A stretch of 64,000 nucleotides of DNA from Arthrobacter sp. MSA 4-2 (lineage in GTDB: Bacteria > Actinomycetota > Actinomycetes > Actinomycetales > Micrococcaceae): contig NZ_JAEKGC010000007.1 of the NCBI RefSeq assembly GCF_016405885.1, positions 173,661-237,660 of the forward strand, read 5' to 3'. The position numbers and the translations under genes are program-made. Shown piece by piece: positions 1-8,935 of this stretch; the stretch's first letter is position 1, and each line of letters starts with the position of its first letter. The notes beneath the pieces were generated by a model. That model was not told the origin of the DNA. It saw only the letters and a list, made by a program, of their open reading frames with translations, and did not search any database.

Positions 1-2
1 GC

Positions 3-2318
3 ATCTCCCACCTCGTCGGCGGCCAGCCGGGCCTCTCCGCGGGCCTGCCGCTGCTGTGGCGCGCCGGGGGAGTCGTCGGCTTCCTGGTGGCCGGTCCGCT
101 CAGCTCCGTGCTCACCCCCTGGCCGGTCGGTGTGCTGCTCGGCTTCGTCGTCTTCGTGAGCCTCCTGATCATCACCGCCACGCCCTTCCGCCACATTCCC
201 GACCGGCTTCGGAGCCTGTACGAGCACCTGATGGGCCAGGACCTGATCGAGGCCGCCGACCGCGACGGCCACGACCAGAGCTACCTCTACGAGTCGCACG
301 GCTCGACCGCCGTGAAGCCAAAATCGAAGCGCAAGGAACGCCAGGCGAAGAACCGCGGCGACGATCCGGCCGAGGACCCGTCCTCCGACGGGTTCGTCGG
401 CGACGAGGCGTTCGAACGCGCCCTGATCGAGGACGAGGAACGCAAGGCCCGCGAGGCCGAGCGGCAGATCCCCGCCGGCGTGCGCCGCCCCACCCAGCAG
501 GAACTCGCAACCGAAAAGATCAAGCGCGCCCAGGGCCTGGGGGACGAACCCGCGGGCGAGCCCGCCACCGAAGCGATCGACGTCGTGCCGGCCGCCAAGG
601 CCCTCATCGTGCCCTCCACCCCCGTCCAGCCGCAGACCCCGCCCTCGCCGATCCCGCAGCGCACCGAGCAGCTCCAGCTGGCCGGGGACGTCGCCTACAC
701 CCTGCCGCCCTCGGACTACCTTCCGGCGGGCACCCCGCCCAAGGAACGCTCCGAGGCCAACGATGCCGTCGTCGCCGCCCTGACGCACACCCTCGAGCAG
801 TTCAACGTCGACGCCAAGGTCACCGGCTTCTCCCGCGGCCCCACGGTGACCCGCTACGAGATCGAACTCGCCTCCGGCACTAAGGTGGAGCGGGTCACCG
901 CCCTGTCGAAGAACATCTCCTATGCCGTCGCCAGCTCGGACGTGCGCATCCTGTCGCCGATCCCCGGCAAGTCGGCGATCGGCATCGAGATCCCGAACAC
1001 CGACCGCGAGACCGTCTCCCTCGGGGACGTGCTGCGCTCGGGCAACGCCCGCAAGACCGAACACCCGATGGTGATGGGCGTCGGCAAGGACGTCGAGGGC
1101 GGCTTCGTCGTCGCGAACCTCGCCAAGATGCCCCACCTGCTCGTCGCGGGCGCCACCGGTGCCGGCAAGTCCTCCTTCGTGAACTCAATGATCACCTCGA
1201 TTCTGATGCGGTCCACCCCGGACGAGGTCCGCATGGTCATGGTCGACCCGAAGCGCGTGGAGCTCACGGCCTACGAGGGCGTTCCGCACCTGATCACCCC
1301 GATCATCACCAGCCCCAAGAAGGCCGCCGAGGCCCTGCAGTGGGTGGTCCGAGAGATGGACACCCGCTACGACGACCTCGCCAACTACGGGTTCAAGCAC
1401 ATCGACGACTTCAATAAGGCCGTCCGCAACGGCAAGGTCGTACCTCCCGAGGGCTCCAAGCGCGTGGTGCGCCCCTACCCGTACCTGCTCGTGATCGTGG
1501 ACGAGCTCGCGGACCTGATGATGGTCGCCCCGCGCGACGTCGAAGACTCGATCGTGCGCATCACCCAGCTGGCCCGTGCCGCGGGCATCCACCTGGTCCT
1601 GGCCACGCAGCGGCCCTCCGTCGACGTTGTCACCGGCCTGATCAAGGCGAACGTCCCCTCCAGGATGGCCTTCGCGACCTCCTCGGTCACCGACTCCCGC
1701 GTGGTGCTCGACCAGCCCGGAGCCGAGAAGCTGATCGGCCAGGGCGACGCCCTGTTCCTGCCCATGGGCGCCTCCAAGCCCATCCGCGTCCAGGGCGCCT
1801 GGGTCACGGAGTCGGAGATCCACCGCGTGGTCGAGCACGTCAAGGGCCAGCTCGGGGCGGTGTACCGCGAGGACGTCGCCGTCGAGGCGCCCAAGAAGCA
1901 GATCGACGACGACATCGGAGACGACCTGGAGGTGCTGCTGCAGGCCACCGAGCTGGTGGTGACGACCCAGTTCGGGTCGACCTCGATGCTCCAGCGCAAG
2001 CTGCGGGTCGGCTTCGCCAAGGCCGGCCGGCTCATGGACCTGCTCGAGTCCCGCGGCGTCGTGGGCCCCTCGGAGGGCTCAAAGGCGCGCGACGTGCTCG
2101 TCAAGCCGGACGACCTCGCGCCGGTGCTCGCCGCCATGCGCGGCGATGAAGGCGCCGCCGTGCCGCCGGCGTCCGCCGCCGCTGCCGCACCGGCCGCGGC
2201 CCCCGTCGACCTCGTGGCCGACGACCTCGCAGCGCGCTCCCAGGCGGTCGAATGGAACGACGGAAATGACGACGCCGAAGAGGACGGCGAGGACGCCTGG
2301 AGCCTCACGGGAAGGTAG
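3..2318 (+). CDS. ftsK: DNA translocase FtsK, 5'-truncated by the window edge
   Basis: The frame is open from the first bases, so the true start lies upstream. About 770 residues are visible: the end of the N-terminal membrane domain (hydrophobic segments around bases 69-175), an acidic linker, then the RecA-like motor. Walker A GATGAGKS lies at 1149-1172, Walker B reads [11 protein letters not shown] near 1480-1515, and the C-terminal winged-helix gamma domain (around 1930-2120) carries the [20 protein letters not shown] signature that reads KOPS-type sites. FtsK pumps chromosome ends through the division septum and activates dimer resolution. The last 70 residues are an Ala-rich then acidic tail. 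The TAG stop lies inside the probable -10 box of pgsA. Confidence 0.97.
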   Translation: MSHLVGGQPGLSAGLPLLWRAGGVVGFLVAGPLSSVLTPWPVGVLLGFVVFVSLLIITATPFRHIPDRLRSLYEHLMGQDLIEAADRDGHDQSYLYESHGSTAVKPKSKRKERQAKNRGDDPAEDPSSDGFVGDEAFERALIEDEERKAREAERQIPAGVRRPTQQELATEKIKRAQGLGDEPAGEPATEAIDVVPAAKALIVPSTPVQPQTPPSPIPQRTEQLQLAGDVAYTLPPSDYLPAGTPPKERSEANDAVVAALTHTLEQFNVDAKVTGFSRGPTVTRYEIELASGTKVERVTALSKNISYAVASSDVRILSPIPGKSAIGIEIPNTDRETVSLGDVLRSGNARKTEHPMVMGVGKDVEGGFVVANLAKMPHLLVAGATGAGKSSFVNSMITSILMRSTPDEVRMVMVDPKRVELTAYEGVPHLITPIITSPKKAAEALQWVVREMDTRYDDLANYGFKHIDDFNKAVRNGKVVPPEGSKRVVRPYPYLLVIVDELADLMMVAPRDVEDSIVRITQLARAAGIHLVLATQRPSVDVVTGLIKANVPSRMAFATSSVTDSRVVLDQPGAEKLIGQGDALFLPMGASKPIRVQGAWVTESEIHRVVEHVKGQLGAVYREDVAVEAPKKQIDDDIGDDLEVLLQATELVVTTQFGSTSMLQRKLRVGFAKAGRLMDLLESRGVVGPSEGSKARDVLVKPDDLAPVLAAMRGDEGAAVPPASAAAAAPAAAPVDLVADDLAARSQAVEWNDGNDDAEEDGEDAWSLTGR

Positions 2319-2321
2319 CCT
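2316..2321 (+). promoter_or_regulatory. -10 hexamer TAGCCT of leaderless pgsA
   Basis: TAGCCT is followed by six bases and then the GTG at 2328, the spacing expected of a leaderless transcript. It overlaps the ftsK stop codon. No -35 is obvious. Inferred from spacing only. Confidence 0.45.
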
Positions 2322-2327
2322 TATCGC

Positions 2328-2927
2328 GTGATGAACACCCCAGCCAAAGAAGTGCCCGTTCTGAATATCGCGAACATCCTCACTGTCGTGCGGATCGTGC
2401 TCGTCCCCTTCTTCGTCTGGTTTCTCGCCGCCGATGAAAGCACGGGCGGGCTGTTCCGCTGGCTTGCTGTGATCACCTTCGCCGTGGCGATCTACACCGA
2501 CAAGCTCGACGGCGACCTCGCGCGCAGCCGCGGGCTGATCACCGACTTCGGGAAGATCGCCGACCCGATCGCCGACAAGCTGCTGATCGGCTCGGCACTG
2601 ATCATGCTCTCGATCCTGGGCGAGCTCTGGTGGTGGGTCACCATCGTGATCCTCGTCCGCGAAGTGGGCATCACCCTGCTGCGTTTCGCCGTGATCCGCT
2701 ACGGCGTCATGCCGGCCTCGCGCGGGGGCAAGCTCAAGACCGTCGTCCAGACAGTGGCCATCCTGGTCTTCCTCCTCCCATTCGCCAGCACCCCCGGCGC
2801 GTGGGGCTGGTGGATCGCGGCGGCCTTCATGGCGGCGGCCCTGGTGATCACTGTGGTGACCGGCCTCGACTACATCCGGCAGGCCGCACAGCTGCGTGCC
2901 AAGGCCCGCTCCAACGGACAGCAGTGA
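2328..2927 (+). CDS. pgsA: CDP-diacylglycerol--glycerol-3-phosphate 3-phosphatidyltransferase
   Basis: An integral membrane enzyme of 199 residues that makes phosphatidylglycerol phosphate from CDP-diacylglycerol and glycerol-3-phosphate, the committed step to phosphatidylglycerol and cardiolipin. The CDP-alcohol phosphotransferase signature D-x2-DG-x2-AR-x8-G-x3-D-x3-D is complete at residues 58-83, and the rest is four to five hydrophobic helices. GTG 2328 is followed directly by ATG 2331. GTG is preferred because a -10-like box sits six bases upstream. The stop overlaps the pncC start (GTGA), so the two are probably translationally coupled. The ftsK-pgsA-pncC order is common in actinobacteria. 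PgsA2-type paralogues share the signature, but this context favours PgsA. Confidence 0.93.
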   Translation: MMNTPAKEVPVLNIANILTVVRIVLVPFFVWFLAADESTGGLFRWLAVITFAVAIYTDKLDGDLARSRGLITDFGKIADPIADKLLIGSALIMLSILGELWWWVTIVILVREVGITLLRFAVIRYGVMPASRGGKLKTVVQTVAILVFLLPFASTPGAWGWWIAAAFMAAALVITVVTGLDYIRQAAQLRAKARSNGQQ

Positions 2928-3397
2928 ACGCTGCCGACGTCGTGGCGGCCGCCCTGGCCGCGCACGTCACCGTCGGGACCGCCGAATCCCTGACCGCCGG
3001 GCAGGTATCGGCGGCGCTGGCCGATGTGCCGGGAGCGTCAGGAACGCTGCGCGGCGGGGTCGTCGCCTATGCCAACGAAGTGAAGCGGGACGTGCTCGGA
3101 GTCGATGCGGCGCTGCTCGACTCTGCGGGCTCGGTGGATCCCGGCGTCGCCGCCCAGATGGCCGAGGGTGCCCGCCGGGTGCTCGGCGTTGATGCCGCTG
3201 TCTCCACCACCGGAGTGGCAGGGCCAGCCCCGCACGACGGGCAGCCGGTGGGCACCGTTTTCATCGCCGTGGCCACCGCGGGCGGGACCGAGGTGCGAAG
3301 GTTCGGCTTCCCCGGCGGACGGGAGTCGGTGCGTGCTGCGTCCTGCGGAGCCGCCCTGGACCTGCTCGGGGCGGCCATCCTAAGGGAACAAATGTGA
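2924..3397 (+). CDS. pncC: CinA-family nicotinamide-nucleotide amidase
   Basis: A stand-alone CinA C-terminal domain of 157 residues, the usual length for the single-domain form. It deamidates nicotinamide mononucleotide to nicotinate mononucleotide in NAD salvage. Family motifs are TAESLTAG near residue 19, TGVAGP near 95, PVGTVFIAV near 108 and FPGGRESVR near 130. The GTG start at 2924 overlaps the pgsA stop by four bases. An open frame continues upstream to 2630 but lies wholly inside pgsA and has no family homology, so it is not part of the gene. The old name cinA refers to competence, but this protein lacks the N-terminal molybdopterin-binding-like domain. Confidence 0.9.
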   Translation: MNAADVVAAALAAHVTVGTAESLTAGQVSAALADVPGASGTLRGGVVAYANEVKRDVLGVDAALLDSAGSVDPGVAAQMAEGARRVLGVDAAVSTTGVAGPAPHDGQPVGTVFIAVATAGGTEVRRFGFPGGRESVRAASCGAALDLLGAAILREQM

Positions 3398-3624
3398 AGA
3401 CACACTAGTTATCTATACAGCGAGCCGTTGATAAGGTTGACGACTCAGGCCCAAAGAAGCTCGGGCCGGACCGACTATGCATTCTCCGCTTCCCGGCGGG
3501 TCCGCATTTATGAGGGAGCAAGGCGATACAGATGGTAAGACAACCCGTATCCGTAAACGGCGTGGTCCGTTGGCGTGATGTGGGGTTGGCAGATGACGCA
3601 CAACGCAAGCCAAAGGAGCGCAAA

Positions 3625-3972
3625 ATGGTCGTACTACGCCATGAGATCGGAGACGTCCTCCGGGACGTCCGCCAGCGCCAGGGCCGTACGCTGCGTGAAG
3701 TCTCCCACAGTGCAAGGGTTTCCCTGGGTTACCTGAGCGAAGTGGAGCGCGGCCAGAAGGAAGCGTCATCTGAACTCCTCTCATCAATCTGCAGCGCGCT
3801 GGACGTACCACTGTCCTCGATGCTGCGGGAGGTCAGCGACCGGCTCGCGGAGGCGGAGGGTGTTTCGGTACCGGACACCGTTCCGCAGGAATTCTCCCGC
3901 GAGTTCGAGAACAACATCCCCGACGATCTCACCGAAAACTTCCGCAGGGGCCTGGCGGCAACGAACCGCTAG
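3625..3972 (+). CDS. clgR: XRE-family transcriptional regulator, ClgR-like
   Basis: A 115-residue DNA-binding protein with one Cro/C1-type helix-turn-helix at about residues 8-62 ([27 protein letters not shown]), followed by a short tail ending in a Leu/Arg/Ala-rich segment. Its place between pncC and recA matches the actinobacterial ClgR regulator, which activates clp protease and other stress genes. The ATG at 3625 is chosen because AAAGGAG lies seven bases upstream. The frame stays open back to 3532, which would add 31 residues unlike the family. A strong stem-loop follows. The 227-base upstream gap (3398-3624) must hold its promoter, but I could not pick one with confidence. Confidence 0.85.
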   Translation: MVVLRHEIGDVLRDVRQRQGRTLREVSHSARVSLGYLSEVERGQKEASSELLSSICSALDVPLSSMLREVSDRLAEAEGVSVPDTVPQEFSREFENNIPDDLTENFRRGLAATNR

Positions 3973-4020
3973 GCAGCAGCGACTCACAAGGACCCGCCCA
4001 CCGGCGGGTCCTGCTGCCTT
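3972..4020 (+). terminator. Nested inverted repeat, probable terminator after clgR
   Basis: A perfect 9-bp stem (3990-3998 with 4003-4011, loop CACC) is nested in an outer perfect 8-bp repeat (GGCAGCAG 3972-3979 with CTGCTGCC 4011-4018). A short T run follows. It lies between convergent clgR and marR, so it could serve both strands. Confidence 0.7.
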
Positions 4021-4090
4021 TAAGGCGCGGCTTCAACCACGTGGCTTCCTCCCGCTGGGGGGTGCGGCCCTCAACGCCCGGCAGAGGGGC

Positions 4091-4564
4091 CTACCAGTTG
4101 TCCTTGGCGTAGGTGGCATTGAGCTGGGCGATCAGGTGGCCAAGCTGCTCGAGGTCGGAGACGTCCCAGTCCGCCATCAGCTCGTGGAAGGCCTGCTTGC
4201 GGGCGGTCTGGGCGTTCACCAGCTGCTGCGTGCCTGCCGGTGTCAGCGAAATGGCCTGGGCGCGGCCGTCAAGCGGATCCGCCTCCTTCTGCACGAGGCC
4301 GAGCTGTTCGAGCATGGCAATCTGCCGGCTTACCGACGGTTTGCCCACCCCAACGCTCGCGGCAATGTCGGTGAGCCGCATCGAGCCCTCCTGCTGAAGG
4401 ATAACGAGGAGACCGTAGGCGGCAGGCTCCATCTCCGGGTGCACCCTGCGGGCCACCTTGTAGGAGTTGGACCGGGCGCGCCTCCAGAGCATACTGAGTT
4501 GCTGCTCAAGCGCCACGATGGCGGAATCCACTGCGGCGTCGGTAGTGCTGGGGTCAGGGGTCAT
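4091..4564 (-). CDS. MarR-family transcriptional regulator
   Basis: A 157-residue winged-helix regulator. The DNA-binding part reads LTDIAASVGVGKPSVSRQIAMLEQLGLV with the following wing DPLDGRAQAISLTPAG, both typical of MarR. Flanking helices would form the dimer interface. The ATG at 4564 is chosen because TAGAAT (4577-4572) lies seven bases before it, giving a leaderless start; the open frame upstream to 4705 is proline/glycine-rich and unlike the family. It is convergent with clgR and divergent from the DUF3046 gene. The ligand and targets cannot be read from sequence; genes of this type often control a neighbouring transporter, but none is adjacent. Confidence 0.85.
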   Translation of the reverse strand: MTPDPSTTDAAVDSAIVALEQQLSMLWRRARSNSYKVARRVHPEMEPAAYGLLVILQQEGSMRLTDIAASVGVGKPSVSRQIAMLEQLGLVQKEADPLDGRAQAISLTPAGTQQLVNAQTARKQAFHELMADWDVSDLEQLGHLIAQLNATYAKDNW

Positions 4565-4571
4565 ACCGCTT

Positions 4572-4577
4572 ATTCTA
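4572..4577 (-). promoter_or_regulatory. -10 hexamer TAGAAT of leaderless marR
   Basis: TAGAAT on the minus strand matches TATAAT at five of six positions and ends seven bases before the ATG at 4564. Confidence 0.5.
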
Positions 4578-4715
4578 TGGTTCGCGGTCCCTCCAGCCGC
4601 CCCGCTGCGGGTAACGGATCGGCATCCTCCCGGCCCCGGCACCGCCGGAAAATCGAATGCGCCCCCCTGCGCGGTTGGGGCATCCTGTAGGAACAGCAAC
4701 GGCAAAGGACAGAAA

Positions 4716-4952
4716 ATGCGGCTCAGCGACTTTTGGCGGCTGATGGACGACGAGTTCGGCGCCCACTACTCACGGAGCCTCGCGGGCGATCTCGTGATCG
4801 GCGAACTGGGGGACCGGACCGCCCTCGACGCGCTGCGGGCGGGCATCGACCCCCGGCGGGTGTGGGAGGCGGTCTGCACGGTGCAGGACGTGCCCCGCGA
4901 GCGGTGGCTGGGACGCGACCTCAAGCCCCGGGCCCGCAGCCGGGCCGAATAG
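4716..4952 (+). CDS. DUF3046 family protein
   Basis: A 78-residue protein with the actinobacterial DUF3046 pattern: MRLSDFW at the start, a central H/Y pair, GLRAGIDPRRVWEAVC-like middle and VPRERWLGRD near the end. These small proteins regularly sit just upstream of recA in actinobacteria, and their function is unknown. ATG 4716 is chosen because GGCAAAGGAC precedes it and because the protein then matches the family from residue 1. The upstream open frame (from 4467) is antisense to marR. It may be co-transcribed from its own promoter; recA starts 195 bases downstream behind an SOS box. Confidence 0.85.
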   Translation: MRLSDFWRLMDDEFGAHYSRSLAGDLVIGELGDRTALDALRAGIDPRRVWEAVCTVQDVPRERWLGRDLKPRARSRAE

Positions 4953-4979
4953 GACACGCCGTCAACCCACCCAATTCAT

Positions 4980-5008
4980 TCGAATATCTGTTCGGATCGA
5001 GATATGCT
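4980..5008 (+). promoter_or_regulatory. SOS box and promoter of recA
   Basis: TCGAATATCTGTTCGG at 4980-4995 matches the actinobacterial LexA operator TCGAACATATGTTCGA at 13 of 16 positions. It overlaps the likely -35 (TTCGAA, 4979-4984), with a -10 TATGCT at 5003-5008. LexA bound here would block recA transcription. The 5' untranslated region would be about 135 bases. Confidence 0.8.
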
Positions 5009-5147
5009 TGGAGGACGGGTCCTGCCGGTTTTTTCACATACCGGACGACCTCCCAAGACTGTCAGAGCCGGCCGGTAGGGTCGGAACGAACATGCAAACG
5101 GCCCGCGGGGTTTCGCAAGCCCAGGGCACAATCAACCGAGGTGAACA

Positions 5148-6197
5148 ATGGCTGCACCAGCCGATCGTGAGAAGGCCCTCCAGGCTGCCCTCGCGCAGAT
5201 TGACAAGCAGTACGGCAAGGGCTCCGTCATGCGCCTTGGCGATGAGATCCGAGCGCCCATCGAAACGATTTCGACGAGCTCGATCGCCCTCGACGCCGCG
5301 CTCGGCATCGGCGGCCTGCCCCGCGGCCGCGTCGTCGAGATCTACGGTCCGGAGTCCTCGGGTAAGACCACGGTGGCCCTCCACGCGGTGGCCAGCGCCC
5401 AGCGCAACGGCGGCATCGCGGCCTTCATCGACGCCGAGCACGCCCTCGACCCGGAGTACGCAAAGAGGCTTGGCGTGGACACCGACGCACTCCTGGTGTC
5501 CCAGCCCGACACCGGCGAGCAGGCGCTCGAGATCATGGACATGCTCATCGGATCCGGATCCATCGACATTGTCGTCATCGACTCCGTGGCAGCGCTTGTT
5601 CCCCGCGCCGAAATCGAAGGCGAGATGGGCGACAGCCACGTGGGCCTGCAGGCCCGGCTCATGAGCCAGGCCCTCCGCAAGATCACCGGCCGGCTGAGCC
5701 AGACCAAGACCACCGCCATCTTCATCAACCAGCTGCGCGAAAAGATCGGTGTCTTCTTCGGCAGCCCCGAAACCACGACCGGTGGCAAGGCGTTGAAGTT
5801 CTACGCCTCCGTGCGCATCGACGTCCGCAGGATCGAAACCCTCAAAGAGGGAGTGAACCCGGTCGGCAACCGCACCCGGGCCAAGATCGTGAAGAACAAG
5901 ATGGCTCCGCCCTTCAAGCAGGCCGAGTTCGACATTCTCTACGGGCACGGCATCTCCCGTGAGGGCGGACTGATCGATGTGGGCGTCGAGAACGGGCTGG
6001 TCAAGAAGTCCGGCGCCTGGTTCACCTACGACGGCGACCAGCTGGGCCAGGGCAAGGAAAATGCCCGTAAGTTCCTCATCGACAATCCCGACCTCGCCGA
6101 TGAGCTGGAGCGGAAGATCCGCGTCAAGCTCGGGATCGATGCCCAGCCGGAAGAAAATGAGGACGGGCCCAAGCTGAAGGCCGTCGGCGGAGAGTAG
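5148..6197 (+). CDS. recA: Recombinase RecA
   Basis: A 349-residue ATP-dependent strand-exchange protein and co-protease for LexA self-cleavage. The P-loop GPESSGKT is at residues 67-74, followed by the conserved [13 protein letters not shown] segment, Walker B in [13 protein letters not shown] and the loop L2 region with [20 protein letters not shown]. There is no sign of an intein. Length is normal for actinobacteria. The ATG at 5148 follows a weak AGGTGAAC ribosome site. recX begins six bases after the stop, so the two are probably one transcript. Regulation by LexA is indicated by the box at 4980-4995. Confidence 0.98.
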   Translation: MAAPADREKALQAALAQIDKQYGKGSVMRLGDEIRAPIETISTSSIALDAALGIGGLPRGRVVEIYGPESSGKTTVALHAVASAQRNGGIAAFIDAEHALDPEYAKRLGVDTDALLVSQPDTGEQALEIMDMLIGSGSIDIVVIDSVAALVPRAEIEGEMGDSHVGLQARLMSQALRKITGRLSQTKTTAIFINQLREKIGVFFGSPETTTGGKALKFYASVRIDVRRIETLKEGVNPVGNRTRAKIVKNKMAPPFKQAEFDILYGHGISREGGLIDVGVENGLVKKSGAWFTYDGDQLGQGKENARKFLIDNPDLADELERKIRVKLGIDAQPEENEDGPKLKAVGGE

Positions 6198-6202
6198 CCG
6201 CA

Positions 6203-7273
6203 GTGGCGGGAAACGGATCCTGGGGGCGGCCGGCCGACGGCCCGCCGCCCTCCGGTAAGTCCCCGTTCGGGTCCTCCGGCCGCAGGGCTTCCTCGGGCAA
6301 GTCGTCGTTCGGGTCGTCCTCGGGTAAGTCTTCGTTCGGGTCCTCGTCGGGTAAGTCGTCGTTTGGGTCCTCGTCGGGTAAGTCATCCCTGGGCGGGCAG
6401 GGGGGAAAGCCGCGCCGCCGACGGAAGGCCGAACGGGAGACCGAGGATTCCGCCTTTGGGCCTGTCGTCGGGCGTTCCGCCGATCTGCCGCCCGAACACG
6501 ACGGGGATGCGCCCGAACCGTGGAGCACCCCGGATCCCGGACCTGCCGGCGGCGCACCCGGTGAAGCCGGCAGGACCAGAACCGGCAGGACCAGAACCGG
6601 CAGGGCTCCAACCGGCGGCCGCGGGCGCTCACGGCGCCCCCACGGCGGAGAAGGCGCAGCCGGCGAGCCGTCCTTCGGCAGGCCCGCCTTCGGAGAGCCC
6701 GGACCCGGGGAGTTCGCGACCGAACGGCCAGAACGCGAACCGGCACCAGGGGAGACCCGGTCAGAAGGCTCTCCCGACGCGTCGGACCCGCTCGCCCTGG
6801 CACGCTCGATCGTGCTGCGCCAGCTCACTCTGGCACCCCGGAGCCGGCACCAGCTGGCCGTGAAGCTCGCCGAGCGGGGCGTGCCCGAGGAAGCCGCCAC
6901 GGCGGTCCTGAACCGCTTCGAAGAGGTCCAGCTCATCGACGACGCGGAGTTCGCCCGGATGTGGGTCCGCAGCCGCTCCGCCACCCGGTCGTTGGCCCGC
7001 TCCGCTCTGAAGCGTGAACTGGCCGAGAAGGGAGTCGACCCGGCCTTCGCCGAGGACGCCCTCGCCTCGATCAGCGACGACGACGAGCGGAACGCCGCAC
7101 GTGAACTGATCCATCGCAAGATGCGGCAGGGCGTTGACCTTTCGGACCGCGCCGCGCGGGACAAGGAAATCCGCAGGCTCGTCTCGATGCTCGCCCGGAA
7201 GGGCTACGCACCCGGCCTGGCCTTCACCCTCGTCAAGGACGCCCTCGACGGGCAGGACACCACCTTCGGATGA
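6203..7273 (+). CDS. recX: Regulatory protein RecX with a long repetitive N-terminus
   Basis: A 356-residue protein, roughly twice the usual 150-200. The RecX domain is C-terminal, from about residue 193: PLALARSIVLRQL, the helix pairs around LAERGVPEEAATAVLNRFEE and DDAEFARMWVRSR, to LARKGYAPGLAFTLVKDAL. RecX inhibits RecA filament growth and ATPase. The first 190 residues are low complexity: about four copies of a nine-residue unit SGKSSFGSS (27-base period, 6287-6400), then basic and Gly/Pro/Thr-rich stretches with GRTRT repeats. It starts with GTG at 6203 directly behind recA. The tail is probably disordered; whether translation really starts this early is uncertain, but no better in-frame site is evident. 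Confidence 0.88.
   Translation: MAGNGSWGRPADGPPPSGKSPFGSSGRRASSGKSSFGSSSGKSSFGSSSGKSSFGSSSGKSSLGGQGGKPRRRRKAERETEDSAFGPVVGRSADLPPEHDGDAPEPWSTPDPGPAGGAPGEAGRTRTGRTRTGRAPTGGRGRSRRPHGGEGAAGEPSFGRPAFGEPGPGEFATERPEREPAPGETRSEGSPDASDPLALARSIVLRQLTLAPRSRHQLAVKLAERGVPEEAATAVLNRFEEVQLIDDAEFARMWVRSRSATRSLARSALKRELAEKGVDPAFAEDALASISDDDERNAARELIHRKMRQGVDLSDRAARDKEIRRLVSMLARKGYAPGLAFTLVKDALDGQDTTFG
6287..6400 (+). repeat. 27-bp tandem repeat inside recX, about 4 copies
   Basis: The AAG of each GKS triplet recurs at 6299, 6326, 6353 and 6380, exactly 27 bases apart. Copies differ by a few third-position changes. A degenerate earlier copy (AAG at 6257) encodes SGKSPFGSS. The unit keeps the reading frame. 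Confidence 0.9.
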
Positions 7274-7300
7274 CGAGGCCAGGGCATCCCGTGCCCCTCC

Positions 7301-7327
7301 CGCCGGAGTGAATCCTGCCCTCCGGCG
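7301..7327 (+). terminator. Stem-loop after recX
   Basis: A perfect 8-bp inverted repeat, CGCCGGAG (7301-7308) with CTCCGGCG (7320-7327) and an 11-base loop, lies between the recX stop and the miaB promoter. There is no T tract, as is common in high-GC genomes. Confidence 0.5.
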
Positions 7328-7357
7328 CGGGATTGTGGGCCGGTGGCGGGGCGGTCG

Positions 7358-7363
7358 TACCCT
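7358..7363 (+). promoter_or_regulatory. -10 hexamer TACCCT of leaderless miaB
   Basis: TACCCT is followed by six bases (TAAGCC) and the GTG at 7370. No good -35 is visible. Inferred from spacing. Confidence 0.45.
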
Positions 7364-7369
7364 TAAGCC

Positions 7370-8935
7370 GTGAGTATTACAGCCCCCGCACCTTCCTCCG
7401 CCAAACCGTCGACAATTCCGGCGGCTGCGGCTCCCGCCGGCCCGCAGCGCACCTACGAGGTGCGCACCTTCGGGTGCCAGATGAACGTCCACGACTCGGA
7501 ACGGATCTCGGGCCTCCTCGAGGGGGCGGGACTCACCGCGGCCACCGGCGGCGGGCAGGCCGACGTCGTCGTCTTCAACACCTGCGCCGTCCGTGAGAAT
7601 GCCGATAACAAGCTCTACGGAAACCTCGGCATGCTCGCTCCGGTCAAGGAAGCCAATCCGGGAATGCAGATCGCCGTCGGCGGCTGCCTGGCGCAGAAGG
7701 ACCGGGAGACCATCCTCCGCAAGGCACCCTGGGTCGACGCCGTCTTCGGCACGCACAATATAGGGGCGCTGCCGGCCCTGCTTGAACGCGCCCGGCACAA
7801 CGACGCGGCCCAGCTCGAAATCCTCGAATCCCTCGACGTCTTCCCCTCGACCCTGCCCACCAAGCGGGACTCGGTGTACGCCGGGTGGGTCTCCATCTCG
7901 GTCGGGTGCAACAACACCTGCACGTTCTGCATCGTGCCCTCCCTCCGCGGGAAGGAGCGCGACCGGCGGCCCGGAGAGATCCTCGCCGAGATCGAAGCCC
8001 TTGTGGCCGACGGAGCCATCGAGGTGACGCTGCTCGGCCAGAACGTGAACTCCTACGGCGTCGAATTCGGCGACCGGGGCGCCTTCGCGAAACTGCTCCG
8101 CGCCTGCGGCAGCATCGAAGGACTTGAGCGGGTCCGTTTCACCAGCCCCCACCCGGCGGCGTTCACCGACGACGTCATCGACGCCATGGCCGAAACCCCC
8201 AACGTCATGCCGCAGCTCCACATGCCGCTGCAGTCCGGCTCCGACCGCATCCTCAAGGCGATGCGCCGCTCGTACCGGTCGGCGAAGTTCCTGGGCATCC
8301 TCGACCGTGTGCGCGAGCGGATGCCGTCCGCCGCGATCTCCACCGACATCATCGTCGGCTTCCCCGGGGAAACCGAGGAGGACTTCCAGGCCACGCTCGA
8401 CGTCGTCGAGAAGTCCCGCTTCGCGACGGCCTTCACGTTCCAGTACTCGAGGCGGCCGGGCACCCCGGCAGCGGACCTTCCGGACCAGCTGCCCAAGCAC
8501 GTGGTGCAGGCACGCTTCGAACGCCTCACCGCGCTGCAGGACCGCATCGCCGAAGAGGAAAACGCCCGCCAGGTGGGCCGGTCCGTCGAGGTGATGGTGA
8601 CGGCGAACCAGGGTCGGAAAGCCGGGGAGACCCACCGCCTGACCGGGCGCGCCCAGGACCAGCGGCTGGTGCACTTCAGCGTTCCCGCCGGCGCCGAGGT
8701 GCCGCGCCCCGGCGACCTGGTGACCGTCCCGGTGACCCACGCGGCGCCCTTCCACCTGCTGTCCGATCCCACCGCCGCCGAATACTCGGTGCGGCGCTCC
8801 CGTGCCGGGGACGCCTGGGACCGCAGCCAGGCCGATTCGTGCGGGGCACCGGTTCCCGGTGGAACACCCGGCACAGCCGGCGCGGGCGTGTCCCTGGGCA
8901 TGCCGTCGCTGCCCCCGCGCCGCTCCACCCCTTGA
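7370..8935 (+). CDS. miaB: tRNA-2-methylthio-N6-dimethylallyladenosine synthase MiaB
   Basis: A 521-residue radical-SAM methylthiotransferase that converts i6A37 of tRNA to ms2i6A37. Order of domains: a 25-residue Ala/Pro-rich leader; an N-terminal UPF0004 domain with the first cluster cysteine in RTFGCQMN (C36); the radical SAM core with C180-x3-C184-x2-C187; and a TRAM domain around residues 385-455 with [11 protein letters not shown]. The last 50 residues are a low-complexity tail. The GTG start is set by a -10-like box six bases upstream. The gene for the preceding step, miaA, follows and overlaps its stop, so both modifications at A37 are made from one operon. Confidence 0.95.
   Translation: MSITAPAPSSAKPSTIPAAAAPAGPQRTYEVRTFGCQMNVHDSERISGLLEGAGLTAATGGGQADVVVFNTCAVRENADNKLYGNLGMLAPVKEANPGMQIAVGGCLAQKDRETILRKAPWVDAVFGTHNIGALPALLERARHNDAAQLEILESLDVFPSTLPTKRDSVYAGWVSISVGCNNTCTFCIVPSLRGKERDRRPGEILAEIEALVADGAIEVTLLGQNVNSYGVEFGDRGAFAKLLRACGSIEGLERVRFTSPHPAAFTDDVIDAMAETPNVMPQLHMPLQSGSDRILKAMRRSYRSAKFLGILDRVRERMPSAAISTDIIVGFPGETEEDFQATLDVVEKSRFATAFTFQYSRRPGTPAADLPDQLPKHVVQARFERLTALQDRIAEEENARQVGRSVEVMVTANQGRKAGETHRLTGRAQDQRLVHFSVPAGAEVPRPGDLVTVPVTHAAPFHLLSDPTAAEYSVRRSRAGDAWDRSQADSCGAPVPGGTPGTAGAGVSLGMPSLPPRRSTP

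Noticed and set aside
5148..6197. Intein in recA
   Set aside because: RecA is of normal length with all motifs contiguous.
6287..6400. CRISPR-like repeat with 27-bp period
   Set aside because: Repeats have no spacers and keep a reading frame inside recX.
5034..6803. 589-codon minus-strand frame over recA and recX
   Set aside because: Arg/Gly/Asp-rich shadow of high-GC coding sequence; recA on the other strand is certain and the frame has no family similarity.
6761..8755. 664-codon minus-strand frame antisense to recX and miaB
   Set aside because: Shadow ORF; composition (G, R, H, D) typical of antisense to GC-rich genes, and both sense genes are well supported.
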